From Siphonobacter curvatus (GTDB lineage: Bacteria; Bacteroidota; Bacteroidia; Cytophagales; Spirosomataceae): a stretch of DNA of 64,000 nucleotides. The translations under genes were made by a program, and so were the position numbers. Below, one piece after another: positions 50,610 to 59,926 of this stretch (the stretch's first letter is position 1; every line of letters starts with the position of its first letter). The notes beneath the pieces were generated by a model. It was not told where the DNA came from. It did not search any database and was given only the letters and a program-made list of their open reading frames with translations. The DNA lies in NCBI RefSeq assembly GCF_002943425.1, contig NZ_PTRA01000005.1, positions 124,001 to 188,000 of the forward strand. Reading direction: 5' to 3'.

Positions 50610-50851
50610 AATTTTGGCTATTGTTACGCTAGTGGTATTCCGTATGCTACTGGATATTCGTTGGTAGTACCCGGTCTGATCTCCGTGTGCTTTCGTAGTA
50701 CACCGCTGTTCAAGGAAAAAACAAATTCTTTTTCGATGGGCCAGCGGTAGGATCACGCTAATACGGGTAGTAATTTTGAGGCTTTGCTGATACCTGAGAA
50801 CGGCCTGTACAAAGACGTATAGCTAGTGAGGTGATAACCAGAGGAGTATCC

Positions 50852-51988
50852 ATGTCAAATGCCCAAATTCCTGGTACTGCCTTTGCGGATGCCAAACCTC
50901 ATTACCACATTCTGGATGGATTACGGGGCGTAGCGGCCTTGAGCGTGGTGTGTTTTCACGTGTTTGAAGCCTTTGCCACCAGTCACTTAGACCAGATTAT
51001 TAATCACGGCTATCTGGCGGTAGACTTCTTCTTTATTCTCTCGGGATTCGTGGTGGGCTATGCGTATGATGATCGCTGGGAGAAGATGACGGTCCTGGAC
51101 TTTATCAAACGCCGACTGATTCGTTTGCACCCCATGGTGGTATTAGGGGCCATCATCGGAGCTATTATGTTTTATACGCAGGGTTGTTCAGTATGGGATG
51201 TATCCAAAGTATCCATTTCGATGCTTTTGGTAGCGACGTTAATCAACGCCCTGCTTATTCCCGCGACGCCTGGTTTTGAAATTCGGGGCGTCGGCGAAAT
51301 GTTTCCCTTAAATGGGCCAAGCTGGTCGCTGTTTTTCGAGTATATCGGTAATCTCCTCTACGCGTTCTGGCTCCGTAAGCTTTCCACCAAAGCATTGACC
51401 GTTCTGGTTGTCCTCGCGGCAGTTGGTTTGGCCGCCTTTGCGATAGTTGGACCCTATGGTGACCTGTGCGTGGGTTTTTCGATAACGGGTGACAACATGC
51501 TCGGCGGCTCGTTACGCCTGCTGTTTTCATTCTCGGCGGGTTTACTACTCTCCCGCGTATTCAAACCGATCGCGGTCAAAGGGACGTTCTGGGTCGGTAG
51601 TCTGGCCATACTCGTTTTATCAGCGATCCCACGCATTGGTGGTAGTGAATACCTGTGGATGAACGGTTTATACGATACCCTCTGCGTAACGATCGTCTTT
51701 CCGGCACTGGTTTATCTGGGTGCCTCAGAAACCACCATTAGCCAACGTATGACTCGGCTATTTACCTTTTTAGGGGACCTTTCGTATCCTTTGTATATGG
51801 TTCATTACCCCTTGATCTACCTATACTTCGCCTGGGTGAAAAATGAAAAGCTCACCTTTGAACAATCATTGCCCGGAGCGTTGGCCCTGGTCGTGGGTTC
51901 GGTAATCCTGGCGTATGGTTGCCTGAAGTTATACGATGAACCCGTCCGTCGGTATCTGACGAATCGTCTGCTACGCGTAGGAAAATAG
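50852..51988 (+). CDS. Acyltransferase family 3 membrane protein (OafA-like)
   Basis: A protein of about 378 residues with some ten membrane helices. The N-terminal motif ILDGLRGVAALSVVCFHVFE holds the catalytic-region Arg and His; HGYLAVDFFFILSGFVVGYA and KRRLIRLHPM follow, as in O-antigen and macrolide O-acyltransferases. It probably acetylates a surface sugar, but the acceptor is unknown. I use the ATG at 50852; a GTG at 50831 gives a slightly longer frame. It is monocistronic and ends at a 10-bp hairpin. Confidence 0.88.
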   Translation: MSNAQIPGTAFADAKPHYHILDGLRGVAALSVVCFHVFEAFATSHLDQIINHGYLAVDFFFILSGFVVGYAYDDRWEKMTVLDFIKRRLIRLHPMVVLGAIIGAIMFYTQGCSVWDVSKVSISMLLVATLINALLIPATPGFEIRGVGEMFPLNGPSWSLFFEYIGNLLYAFWLRKLSTKALTVLVVLAAVGLAAFAIVGPYGDLCVGFSITGDNMLGGSLRLLFSFSAGLLLSRVFKPIAVKGTFWVGSLAILVLSAIPRIGGSEYLWMNGLYDTLCVTIVFPALVYLGASETTISQRMTRLFTFLGDLSYPLYMVHYPLIYLYFAWVKNEKLTFEQSLPGALALVVGSVILAYGCLKLYDEPVRRYLTNRLLRVGK

Positions 51989-52011
51989 TATCCGTAAGGC
52001 GTCTTAAAAAC

Positions 52012-52044
52012 GATGAACGAATGTTTCTTCAGGGTTCGTTCATC
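52012..52044. terminator. Hairpin between convergent acyltransferase and antiporter genes
   Basis: GATGAACGAA (52012-52021) is complementary to TTCGTTCATC (52035-52044), followed by CCTTACTTTTT. It can end the acyltransferase transcript and lies just past the antiporter stop. Confidence 0.65.
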
Positions 52045-52046
52045 CC

Positions 52047-53654
52047 TTACTTTTTCGACCAGCGAGCTTGTTCATAATCCAGTTCACTTTCTTTCGCCCG
52101 CAGAATTTCATCATCAAAACGGCTTTCCTTTTTCAGGCGTTCCAAAGCTAATCTCCTTACTTCGACAAGGTCTAGCATCACTTTACGGTAGAGGTCCTGA
52201 ACGGTCAATAACCCGGACGACTGATCATTGGATTGTAAGGCATTCTTGGTCACTGAAACCTGGGAGATCAGTTGAGCCTTGATACGCCCCACCACTTCGT
52301 ATTGTTCCATTTCGTAGGCATAATGCGTGTCTAGATGTTCCAGGGAAAGCTGAGTGAGTTCCTGCCGAAGTGATTCAATTTGCTCCTGAGCCGGAATTTG
52401 TTCTTCGGTTTCTTTAATGCCAAGCCATTTCATGAACAATGGAAGCGTAAGGCCCTGGAATACGAGCGTGATAAGAATGACTACGAACGTGATGAAAAGA
52501 ATCAGGTTTCGATGCGGAAACGGATTTATGCCATCGAGCAGAGTCAGGGGAATGGCCAGGGCTGATGCCAGTGAAACAACTCCCCGCATACCTGCCCAGC
52601 CAATGAGCAGGGACAGTTTAAGACCAGGGTGAGGTTCGGAGTAGGGTTTTCCAGCCGCCAACAAACGGGGCAGAAAAAAAGAAAGATATACCAATACTAT
52701 CCGAATAATGATGACCATGCCGCTTATCAACAACGAGTAGTAGATCACCTGCAGAACTGTGTACTCTTCCAAACCCTGAATAATGAGGGGTAGTTGCAAT
52801 CCAATAATCGTAAATACAAATCCATTGAGCAGAAAACCTACCGTAGCCCAGACTTCCTGCGTTTGCTGGCGGGTCTGATAATTCAAAAACTTACTCGAAC
52901 GGGCCGAGAGTAACAGGCCGCCACTAACAACGGCCAATACGCCGGACCAGTGAAATTGTTCAGCAACCAAGTACATCAAATACGGAGCGATCAGAGTAAT
53001 GGGTGTAATGATGCGGGAAGTGCCTCCCCAGTAACGCATGATCCAGTACAGCAGAAAAGCGATACTGAACCCTACGAATACACCCATGACGGAAAGCACC
53101 AGGAAGTCGACAATAGCCTGCTGAAAGACAAAGTTTCCAGTCAGTAAGGCCGCCAGGGCAAAGCGAAAAACCGTCAGTGAGGCCGCATCGTTTACCAGAC
53201 TTTCGCCTTCCAGTATGGTTTGGGCCCGTTTGGGTACATCCAGTCCGCGTAGCACGGAGGTAGCCGCAATGGCATCAGGAGGCGAAATAATGCCGCCAAG
53301 TAAGAAACCCAGAGCGAGCGTAAAGCCAGGAATCAGGGCGGTGGAGAAGTAGGCAACCGCCAGTGAAGTCGCTAAAACCAGGCCGAAGCCTAAACTAAGG
53401 ATGGACCGTTTCCACTTCCAGAGCTGCGTCCAAGAAGATTCCCAGGCAGCTTCGAAAAGTAGTGGAGGCAGAAAAATCAAAAAGACCAGATCCGGGTCAA
53501 TGGTCATGGAAGGGATACCGGGAATGAAGCTGATCCCCAGACCACCCATCACTAAAAAAATGGGGTAGGATATGTTCAGGCGTTGACTAAGCATGTAGAG
53601 CAACGCCATAATAAAAAACAGGGATAAAATCAGTAATAGATTTTCATGGATCAT
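52047..53654 (-). CDS. CPA1-type Na+/H+ antiporter
   Basis: A 535-residue cation:proton antiporter of the NhaP/CPA1 family. About 12 membrane helices occupy residues 1-410. Functional motifs are LGGIISPPDAIAATSVL, GESLVNDAASLTVFRFALAA (ion-binding Asn-Asp) and GWAGMRGVVSLASALAIPLT. The last 120 residues form a charged helical cytoplasmic tail (about 415-535), common in the NhaP branch and likely regulatory. It would expel Na+ or K+ in exchange for protons. It follows the KAS III-like gene by 88 bases on the same strand, but the two need not share a transcript. Confidence 0.9.
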   Translation of the reverse strand: MIHENLLLILSLFFIMALLYMLSQRLNISYPIFLVMGGLGISFIPGIPSMTIDPDLVFLIFLPPLLFEAAWESSWTQLWKWKRSILSLGFGLVLATSLAVAYFSTALIPGFTLALGFLLGGIISPPDAIAATSVLRGLDVPKRAQTILEGESLVNDAASLTVFRFALAALLTGNFVFQQAIVDFLVLSVMGVFVGFSIAFLLYWIMRYWGGTSRIITPITLIAPYLMYLVAEQFHWSGVLAVVSGGLLLSARSSKFLNYQTRQQTQEVWATVGFLLNGFVFTIIGLQLPLIIQGLEEYTVLQVIYYSLLISGMVIIIRIVLVYLSFFLPRLLAAGKPYSEPHPGLKLSLLIGWAGMRGVVSLASALAIPLTLLDGINPFPHRNLILFITFVVILITLVFQGLTLPLFMKWLGIKETEEQIPAQEQIESLRQELTQLSLEHLDTHYAYEMEQYEVVGRIKAQLISQVSVTKNALQSNDQSSGLLTVQDLYRKVMLDLVEVRRLALERLKKESRFDDEILRAKESELDYEQARWSKK

Positions 53655-53742
53655 TAGCCAGTGGAGTCATTGAACTAAAACAATGGGTTAAAGTCAGATA
53701 GTTACGGATTGGGGTAAGTGGAGTATCCAGGTTTGCGGAGCA

Positions 53743-54804
53743 TCACACCTGATAGATTAACGCATTGATATTCATACCAGCTCCTACGGAGGCCAGTAAA
53801 ATATAATCTTCTTTTTGCAGGGAATACCCCGGCAATTCACCCTGCATGACCTGATGCAGCAGCGTAGGAATCGTGGCAACGGAGCTATTGCCCATCCAGC
53901 GAATGTTCATAGGCAAGATGGCGGGCGGAGGCGTCTGTCCGTACAGGCGGTAAAATTCCCGGAGAATCGCTTCATCCATCTTTTCGTTAGCCTGATGAAT
54001 AAAGATCATTTTGAGAGCTTCCAGCGGAATGCCACTTTCATCGAGACACTTCTTCATCGCTCCGGGCACCTGCGTAAGAGCGTATTCGTATACTTTGTGC
54101 CCGTGCATTTTGATAAATTGCGGCGACCCGTCGTGGTCGGCATTGGCTTTACCCGAATAAATATAGTCCGCTTCGGTAAGCGTGTCAGAACGGACCACCG
54201 CATGTAGGATCCCGCCCTGATCGGTCAGGCTTTGGGTTACCACACAGGCTCCGGCACCATCGGCAAAAAGCATGGAATCGCGATCACTCGCGTCGATTAC
54301 GCGGGATAGTGTCTCGCTACCAATGACCAGAATGGTTGAGGCTGCTCCGCTTCGAATGGCCTGATCCGCCTGAATCATACCCAGCAACCAGCCCGGACAA
54401 CCAAAGACCAGGTCATATGCCACGCAGAACGGATTTTTAATGGCCAGGCCCTGTTTGATCCGCGAGGCCAGCGATGGTACCTGATCGCGGGGTGCCCCGG
54501 CATACGCCATGTCGCCGTAATTATGAGCGACAATAATCTGATCGATGGATTCTACGTCAATCCGTGCTTGACTAATGGCTTGCTGAGCGGCCTGCAAACC
54601 CATCAGCGATGCCGTAACCCCCGGGGCAGCATACCGCCGTTGTTGAATACCCGTAATGGCCGTAAATTTCTTAAGTGTGGTTTCTACCGGCTGGCGAAGG
54701 GGTGTTTGATTACTGTCATAAAATTCATGCGTCAGAAATGCGTCATTGGTAATCGTCAGCGAGGGCAGGTAGGCACCCGTACCTGTAATGAGGGATCGAA
54801 TCAT
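53743..54804 (-). CDS. 3-oxoacyl-ACP synthase III-like protein (KAS III / FabH family)
   Basis: A 353-residue thiolase-fold condensing enzyme. The active-site Cys is in YDLVFGCPGWLLGMIQADQA (about 130-150), His in FIHQANEKMDEAI and Asn in MGNSSVATIP, a complete Cys-His-Asn triad. The C-terminal LASVGAGMNINALIYQV matches the family. A housekeeping fabH usually lies beside plsX or rpmF; here there is no fatty-acid operon, so a specialised chain-initiation role is possible. It opens with ATG and is followed by the antiporter gene. Confidence 0.88.
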   Translation of the reverse strand: MIRSLITGTGAYLPSLTITNDAFLTHEFYDSNQTPLRQPVETTLKKFTAITGIQQRRYAAPGVTASLMGLQAAQQAISQARIDVESIDQIIVAHNYGDMAYAGAPRDQVPSLASRIKQGLAIKNPFCVAYDLVFGCPGWLLGMIQADQAIRSGAASTILVIGSETLSRVIDASDRDSMLFADGAGACVVTQSLTDQGGILHAVVRSDTLTEADYIYSGKANADHDGSPQFIKMHGHKVYEYALTQVPGAMKKCLDESGIPLEALKMIFIHQANEKMDEAILREFYRLYGQTPPPAILPMNIRWMGNSSVATIPTLLHQVMQGELPGYSLQKEDYILLASVGAGMNINALIYQV

Positions 54805-54883
54805 AACATAATGCTTCTTAACGTTCCAGAAAATCTAAAAACAAGTCCTGGCGGAAAACAAATTTAGTTAGGAATAAAAAAGG

Positions 54884-54913
54884 ATTCGATGCCACAGAAA
54901 AGGGGCATCGAAT
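54884..54913. repeat. 10-bp inverted repeat upstream of the KAS III-like gene
   Basis: ATTCGATGCC (54884-54893) and GGCATCGAAT (54904-54913) are complementary with a 10-base loop. The position, between the end of the 55068 gene and the start of the KAS III-like gene on the minus strand, suits a terminator for the former, though no T-run is seen. Confidence 0.45.
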
Positions 54914-55067
54914 GGTTGCTTCACACAAGGTCCATTCGTACGCTTCCTGAAAAGGCAAGCTTACAACGGAGAAAAACGCTCTAGCCTTGAAATGAAGGGC
55001 GTAGCAAACGTCCGGTTTGACGAGGTCTGACTACAAGTAGCCGGAAATTGAGAACTAAAACGCAGGC

Positions 55068-55313
55068 TTAGTTGAACCGTAACAAGGTACGCGACTCGCA
55101 GGCTCCGTTCATATAATCAATGGCTAACAGAGCAATGGCACGACCTTGTCGGGTTTGCAACAGGGGAATAGAGCGGTACGTTGTCCGGCCATCGATCAGA
55201 ATGGATAAAGCTTCCTGAAAGCCTTCGGAGTCCTGTTCCGCAGTACGAATATCTTTGAGTTTTTCACGAAGTAAAGAAATCGTCTTTTTGATCTGTTGAT
55301 TATTGGGTTTCAT
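55068..55313 (-). CDS. Small hypothetical protein, 81 residues
   Basis: A compact soluble protein: a basic, helical N-terminal half (NNQQIKKTISLLREKLKDIR) followed by a mixed segment (LSILIDGRTTYRSIPLLQTR, ALLAIDYMNGACESRTLLRF). No family is recognised. Clear ATG and ordinary codon use support a real gene. It is downstream of the 180-residue hypothetical gene on the same strand (80-base gap) and the two may form an operon. Confidence 0.6.
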   Translation of the reverse strand: MKPNNQQIKKTISLLREKLKDIRTAEQDSEGFQEALSILIDGRTTYRSIPLLQTRQGRAIALLAIDYMNGACESRTLLRFN

Positions 55314-55393
55314 AGTATAAGTAGATAAGGATGACTAGACGCTGAAGTCCGGGAAATGAAAAGCAACAAGCCTGTTAGTCGAATGATTATAGA

Positions 55394-55936
55394 CTAGGCT
55401 TTAGAATTGAAAGGAGCAGAAAAGAGCCGCCAGTTTCTGTACAGCTCTTGACGTTTCGGGGATGAACCACCCACGGGGTGATTATCGGACGTACCGAAGA
55501 AATCGCCTAATTCCACGGCCACCCGTTTCAGATGTTTATTCAGATAAATTCGCTGATTATCGATAAAGAAACCAAGCTCCTGGTCCTGCTCAACGGTGAA
55601 GAATGAGCCATTCGAGAAATAACCGGTACCCGCATTGAAATAACGATTGAGTCGATTCGCGGGTATGTCGCCGGCTAATTCCGTAGATACGTCCGGAAGA
55701 CATTTTTGCATCCATTCCACCAGGGAGGTTATGTCCTGCACTTTACCCGCTACGCCAACACCTTCTCTAAAATCAATGCGGTGACCTCGTTCCTCGGCTC
55801 TGGTTAGTAGGTCATGGGTAAGTGTAATGAGTTCGGCAAAATCTTTTTTCCAGGGGCCCTCCTCCAAAGAATCAGGAGCAAAGGATGGGCTGTCGAGTAA
55901 GGTATGTAAACGAGTAAGCATATGAGAAGTGTCCAT
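55394..55936 (-). CDS. Hypothetical protein, 180 residues
   Basis: A soluble protein, helical in the first 85 residues (DFAELITLTHDLLTRAEERG), followed by a beta-rich region (GTGYFSNGSFFTVEQDQELG, FFIDNQRIYLNKHLKRVAVE) and a polar tail with NHPVGGSSPKRQELYRNWR. I do not recognise the family. No signal peptide or membrane segment. It starts at an ATG at 55936; a second ATG five codons later is possible. Its neighbours give no functional hint. Confidence 0.65.
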   Translation of the reverse strand: MDTSHMLTRLHTLLDSPSFAPDSLEEGPWKKDFAELITLTHDLLTRAEERGHRIDFREGVGVAGKVQDITSLVEWMQKCLPDVSTELAGDIPANRLNRYFNAGTGYFSNGSFFTVEQDQELGFFIDNQRIYLNKHLKRVAVELGDFFGTSDNHPVGGSSPKRQELYRNWRLFSAPFNSKA

Positions 55937-56535
55937 AGTACGAGGGGTAGTCAGTGAAAAGAGGAAATGGAATGGCCAGAAAGAAGAATCATTTATCCAG
56001 GGTATAAACCAAGAATCAAAAAACGAGGTACTGGCTGTACCTAACGTTTCCTTAAGGGGCGGCAGTTAATACCGGAAATTCTAGAACGGGACGTACTGGA
56101 AATAGGGCATAAATGCCTGAGAAAGAAATGAGGTAAAAAGGCGGCGAATGCTCGTTTTGAACGTAGACATGATCGTTGGTAGTAACCGAACCGAATCAGG
56201 ATGCTAACCCAAAGCGAGGCAGTATGTGAAGAAAAATAGATCTGGGAAGATCTGAAAAACAGAACCTGGAGTAGGGAAATGATTCCGAATACAGGTACAT
56301 TCTAGTATCCTAACTGGATTACTGCCGGTCCGGTTCATTTATGTAGTAAAAGAAATAAATTCGCTTCGGTAGGGCGGGGCCTGAAAAGCTGTTGAATTGG
56401 GTTCCGCGGAAGTGTTCTCGTGTCAAGGATATAATTGGTGTGGGGAATCGAAAGCTGGATACAACAAGCCGACTTTTGGCTACAAGCGACTCGCCCGTGC
56501 CGCCGTTCTTTGCCTAAACATTAGTCATCGAACCA
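55937..56535. other. Intergenic region, no supported gene
   Basis: About 600 bases between divergent genes. An 85-codon plus-strand frame at 56397 overlaps the SDR start and reads as noise. A perfect 10-bp palindrome TTCCGCGGAA lies near 56401 and two AGATCT palindromes near 56240-56255; I attach no function to them. Confidence 0.4.
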
Positions 56536-57354
56536 ATGAAATACACACTTGTAACCGGAGCATCCGCTGGCATTGGCGAAGCACTGGCCCGAAAATTAGC
56601 CCAGCGAAAACACAACTTGGTACTCGTCGCCCGAAATGCCGAAAAACTCGCTGAGATGCGTAAACAGCTTCAGCAGCAGTATGGGATTCAGGTAGCTTTC
56701 ATCGCAGCCGATTTGTCCAAGCCAGACGCTGCTGACCAGATTTTCCGTGAAACGCAACAGCAAAACTGGGAAATTGATGCACTGGTTAATAATGCGGGGA
56801 TTGGGTCCGGCGGCGAATTTGCTACGCTTTCGCTGGCGTCGGAACTAGCCTTACTGCAACTCAACAACGCCTCGCTGGTGGCCATGACTCACCTCTTTCT
56901 GAAACCCATGCGAGAACGCAGACGTGGCACGATTATCAACGTGGCCTCCATGGCCGCCTTTGCTCCCATCCCTTACATGGCTACCTACGCCGCCAGCAAA
57001 GCCTTTGTGCGTGCCTTTACCGAAGCCATCGCCGAAGAATGCCAGCCTTATGGGGTTCATCTGATGCTCTTTGCTCCCGGATTAACGAAAACGAATTTCA
57101 ACGAATCCGCCGGGATCAATAATGAAAAATCCATTGGGTTAAGCTCGGACTATCAAACGGCGGTGCATCAGACTGCCGAAGAAGTGGCGGATGAGTTACT
57201 GCAAGCCTGGGATACGAAAAAACAGTTTTACGTATCCGGCCGTAGAAACCGCCTGGGCTTTCGGCTCGTCGCTTTAATGCCTCATACTACGATTGCCCGG
57301 TACATGGCTCGTTCGTACCGGAAAAAACTAGCTCAACAATCACTACCTTCGTAA
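56536..57354 (+). CDS. SDR family oxidoreductase
   Basis: A 272-residue SDR of the DltE/YqjQ-like group: GASAGIGEALARKLAQRKHN (cofactor loop from residue 8), NNAGIGSGGEF, NVASMAAFAPIP and YAASKAFVRAFTEAIAEECQ (Tyr and Lys), plus a basic C-terminus (RYMARSYRKKLAQ). The substrate is unknown. The AraC gene follows after only 2 bases, so the two are co-transcribed and probably translationally coupled. Confidence 0.9.
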   Translation: MKYTLVTGASAGIGEALARKLAQRKHNLVLVARNAEKLAEMRKQLQQQYGIQVAFIAADLSKPDAADQIFRETQQQNWEIDALVNNAGIGSGGEFATLSLASELALLQLNNASLVAMTHLFLKPMRERRRGTIINVASMAAFAPIPYMATYAASKAFVRAFTEAIAEECQPYGVHLMLFAPGLTKTNFNESAGINNEKSIGLSSDYQTAVHQTAEEVADELLQAWDTKKQFYVSGRRNRLGFRLVALMPHTTIARYMARSYRKKLAQQSLPS

Positions 57355-57356
57355 GT

Positions 57357-58268
57357 ATGGAAACGACGCCCACCGTTCATATTCATTCCATCACGCAACT
57401 GCACCAGCTTTTGGAGCAACCCAAACCCCGGCATCCGCTGGTGAGCCTGATTCGGTTTGAAGATTTCCCTGCGATTAAAATTGAACAGCGAACCCGGCTG
57501 ATTTCGGACTGTTACCAGATCACATTAAAAAAGCAATGTCCCTGTAAGATTCAGTACGGACAGAGCCTGTTTGATTTTGACGAGGGTGTGATGGCCTGCT
57601 TCGCTCCCAAGCAGATAAACTTTATCGATCAGGATTTTGCCTTCGCAACGGCAGGCTGGCAACTTTCCATTCATCCGGATTTTCTGCGGAATTACCCGCT
57701 GGGCAGCAAAATCAAAAACTACGGCTTTTTCGATTACTCGGTCAACGAAGCCCTGATTCTCTCCGAAGAAGAGCAACGCCGGATTGAAATCATTTTTCTT
57801 CAAATGCTGGAAGAATCCCTGCTTCCCATTGACCAATTTAGTCAGGATGCCTGGATTGCTCACCTGGAACTGTTGTTAACGTACTGCAATCGCTATTATA
57901 ATCGGCAGTTTATCACTCGGAAAGCCGTCAGCAGTGAGTTACTGGATAAGGTTCAAAAACTACTGGACGAGTACTTTGCTTCCCAGGAATCTAATAAGGG
58001 CTTACCGACCGCTCAGTACTTGGCAGAAAGTCTGCATCTCTCCTCTAAATACCTGAGCGACTGCCTGAAACAATTGACGGGCAGCACGACTCAGCAGTTA
58101 ATTCACGAAAGACTCATCGAACAGGCCAAAGAAAAGCTATCGACAACCAGCCTCTCCGTGGGTGAAATTGCGTATCAACTAGGATTTGAGTATCCGCAGT
58201 CGTTTAGTAAGCTTTTCAAAGCCAAAACCAACCAAACCCCACTGGAATTCAGGGCTTTTTATAATTAG
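57357..58268 (+). CDS. AraC family transcriptional regulator (SDR-linked)
   Basis: A 303-residue regulator. The N-terminal sensor (about 1-165) includes CPCKIQYGQSLFDFDEGVMA and LRNYPLGSKIKNYGFFDYSV; the C-terminal AraC domain (about 205-300) has AQYLAESLHLSSKYLSDCLK and SVGEIAYQLGFEYPQSFSKL. It is a paralogue of the protein at 59927 across its whole length. Encoded 2 bases after the SDR gene, it likely controls that operon. A 17-bp hairpin terminator follows. Confidence 0.9.
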   Translation: METTPTVHIHSITQLHQLLEQPKPRHPLVSLIRFEDFPAIKIEQRTRLISDCYQITLKKQCPCKIQYGQSLFDFDEGVMACFAPKQINFIDQDFAFATAGWQLSIHPDFLRNYPLGSKIKNYGFFDYSVNEALILSEEEQRRIEIIFLQMLEESLLPIDQFSQDAWIAHLELLLTYCNRYYNRQFITRKAVSSELLDKVQKLLDEYFASQESNKGLPTAQYLAESLHLSSKYLSDCLKQLTGSTTQQLIHERLIEQAKEKLSTTSLSVGEIAYQLGFEYPQSFSKLFKAKTNQTPLEFRAFYN

Positions 58269-58299
58269 CTGGATTGTTCACCCTGGTGCAAAAGTTGGA

Positions 58300-58345
58300 C
58301 TTGTTTGTTACTGAATACTAAGGATAGCATTCAGTAACAAACAAG
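58300..58345. terminator. 17-bp hairpin after the SDR-AraC operon
   Basis: CTTGTTTGTTACTGAAT (58300-58316) is exactly complementary to 58329-58345 with a 12-base loop. A third partial copy (ATTCAGTAA) follows at 58354-58362. Most likely a terminator, though without a T-run. Confidence 0.55.
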
Positions 58346-58452
58346 GATAAAGCATTCAGTAAGCCAGACGCTTTTAGGAGGCAAGAACTGTCGTACTTAC
58401 TGAACTGCTAGAAATCTGATACCCAATTCGTAACACCTAGCCCGTAAGCTTA

Positions 58453-59049
58453 CTAGAAGGGTTGATTATATTGACCCGTTAAGGCTTTGTTCTCAATGCT
58501 TTTTGCAAAGTTTGGCGTTTCTTCATGGTTATGGGCCTCAGAAGCGGCCTGTCTTGCGGCGGCGGCGGTTGCAAGTTGGAGCCCCTGTGCATTCAGATAC
58601 GCAAGCATTTCAGGCGTAGCCGTGGCATGAATCTCGTTGGTTTAAAGACAGGTATGTTCGTCAATTCTGGTTGCTTTTAGCTCCCATAACACCTGTACCT
58701 TAGTCCGACCGTTCTTAGTGATGGAATCGGAAATGGACAACATCCGGCAGTAATCCGGCCGATGTACCGTCGCCACGTAATGCTGAACCATCAGGGCATC
58801 GCCAATTGTCTCTACGTTTATCGACATCGGCTGACCATCGTAAGTGCTGGTAATTCCCGCTCCAATATGCTGGGTCGAACAACGCTGGTACTCGGCGTCG
58901 GGCAGATTTAGTAGCCAGTCGGCGATGTTTACCTTTTCAATCGGAGCATTAATCAAAGCGGTCACCGTTGAGTGGGACAATGCATTTTCGGGTGTTTGCT
59001 GGATTTCCATGAGGTTTTCGGTTTTTTTACGATGTAAAACTAAGCGCAT
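58453..59049 (-). pseudogene. Hypothetical gene interrupted by an in-frame TAA
   Basis: The 5' part encodes 135 residues (starting MRLVLHRKK; ATG at 59010 begins MEIQQTPENAL). It ends at TAA (58642-58644) in CTT TAA ACC. The same frame then continues for 62 codons, TNEIHATATPEMLAYLNAQG, then LQLATAAAARQAASEAHNHE, to a TAG at 58453-58455. The sequence reads through naturally as DEHTCL-x-TNEIHATATPE, so one base change (TAC or TAT to TAA) is the simplest explanation. The fold resembles SRPBCC/polyketide-cyclase-like proteins, a weak assignment. It lies between two AraC-oxidoreductase units. Confidence 0.8.
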
Positions 59050-59276
59050 TCTTTCCGGGCGATTTTGCTATTCTGTAGACCGGCAAAAACTATCGTTGAA
59101 AAACCAAAAACCTTCGTTAAGTATATCCTAGCTGTCGAGCAATCAAACGATACACGCAGGATCGCAGATCAGAGAAGCACCTTCAATTTTGAAAAGGGAG
59201 TAAAAAACGCTCGTCAAAGCTTATTGTAAATGAAGTTGTATCCCCCTAGCTAAAGGTACAGCTAGAATAAAAAAGC

Positions 59277-59828
59277 TTACCCCTTCTCCCCCCAGCGTTT
59301 GACGGCTTGTTTTAACCATTCCGGAGCCTGATCCATGGGTGGCATCTTACCTTTGTTTTCCGACGTGAGTTGAATGGCCCGACGTTCCATTTCAGCTAAT
59401 GAGGGTACGTTCCACTGGGCTCGTTCTTCATCCGTGGTACTTGGGTCTATGTCCCATAACCGGTACCGAACTCCATCGGGAACCAGTTGCGTACCGTATT
59501 TTTGGGCTTGACCCTGGTACATGTGCCAGCGGTCCAATGCGGCTGCGGCTAACCATTTCCCTGCCGGATTGCCCAATTCTACGCTTTTCAAGGCTAACTG
59601 GTGAGCCGACCAGATTTCGTCGATGGTATCTCCGTGCTGAAAAATGAGGGCCGCGTGGTAGTAATCCTGAGCGGTAGTAACTTGCCCTTCGTTAATCAGG
59701 GTCTGAACCTGTTTACGCCGCTCCCGATCTCTGGTTCGTAAGGTCTCGTAGGCCGGAGTACCTACCTCCGGGTGATGAATCCGTTCGTTCTGATCCGCTT
59801 CGAAAAGCGTACGTAAGGCATCCGACAT
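59277..59828 (-). CDS. DUF6624-like protein
   Basis: A 183-residue soluble protein. The core resembles the DUF6624 family: AQDYYHAALIFQHGDTIDEI, SAHQLALKSVELGNPAGKWL, AAALDRWHMYQGQAQKYGTQ. This tetratricopeptide-like helical domain is of unknown function. The N-terminal region is rich in Arg/Glu (RTRDRERRKQVQTL). It is in the same direction as the broken gene at 58453 but separated by 227 bases. Confidence 0.75.
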   Translation of the reverse strand: MSDALRTLFEADQNERIHHPEVGTPAYETLRTRDRERRKQVQTLINEGQVTTAQDYYHAALIFQHGDTIDEIWSAHQLALKSVELGNPAGKWLAAAALDRWHMYQGQAQKYGTQLVPDGVRYRLWDIDPSTTDEERAQWNVPSLAEMERRAIQLTSENKGKMPPMDQAPEWLKQAVKRWGEKG

Positions 59829-59926
59829 ACAAGCTGGCTCGGTAAAATTTCGGTGTAAAATGAAACGATTCTAAAAGACTCAATGCTCAACGAGATGTCC
59901 CTCGTTTTTATTCAATACCTTCCTTG

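Noticed and set aside
56397-56654. 85-codon plus-strand frame
   Set aside because: It overlaps the clear SDR start in another frame.
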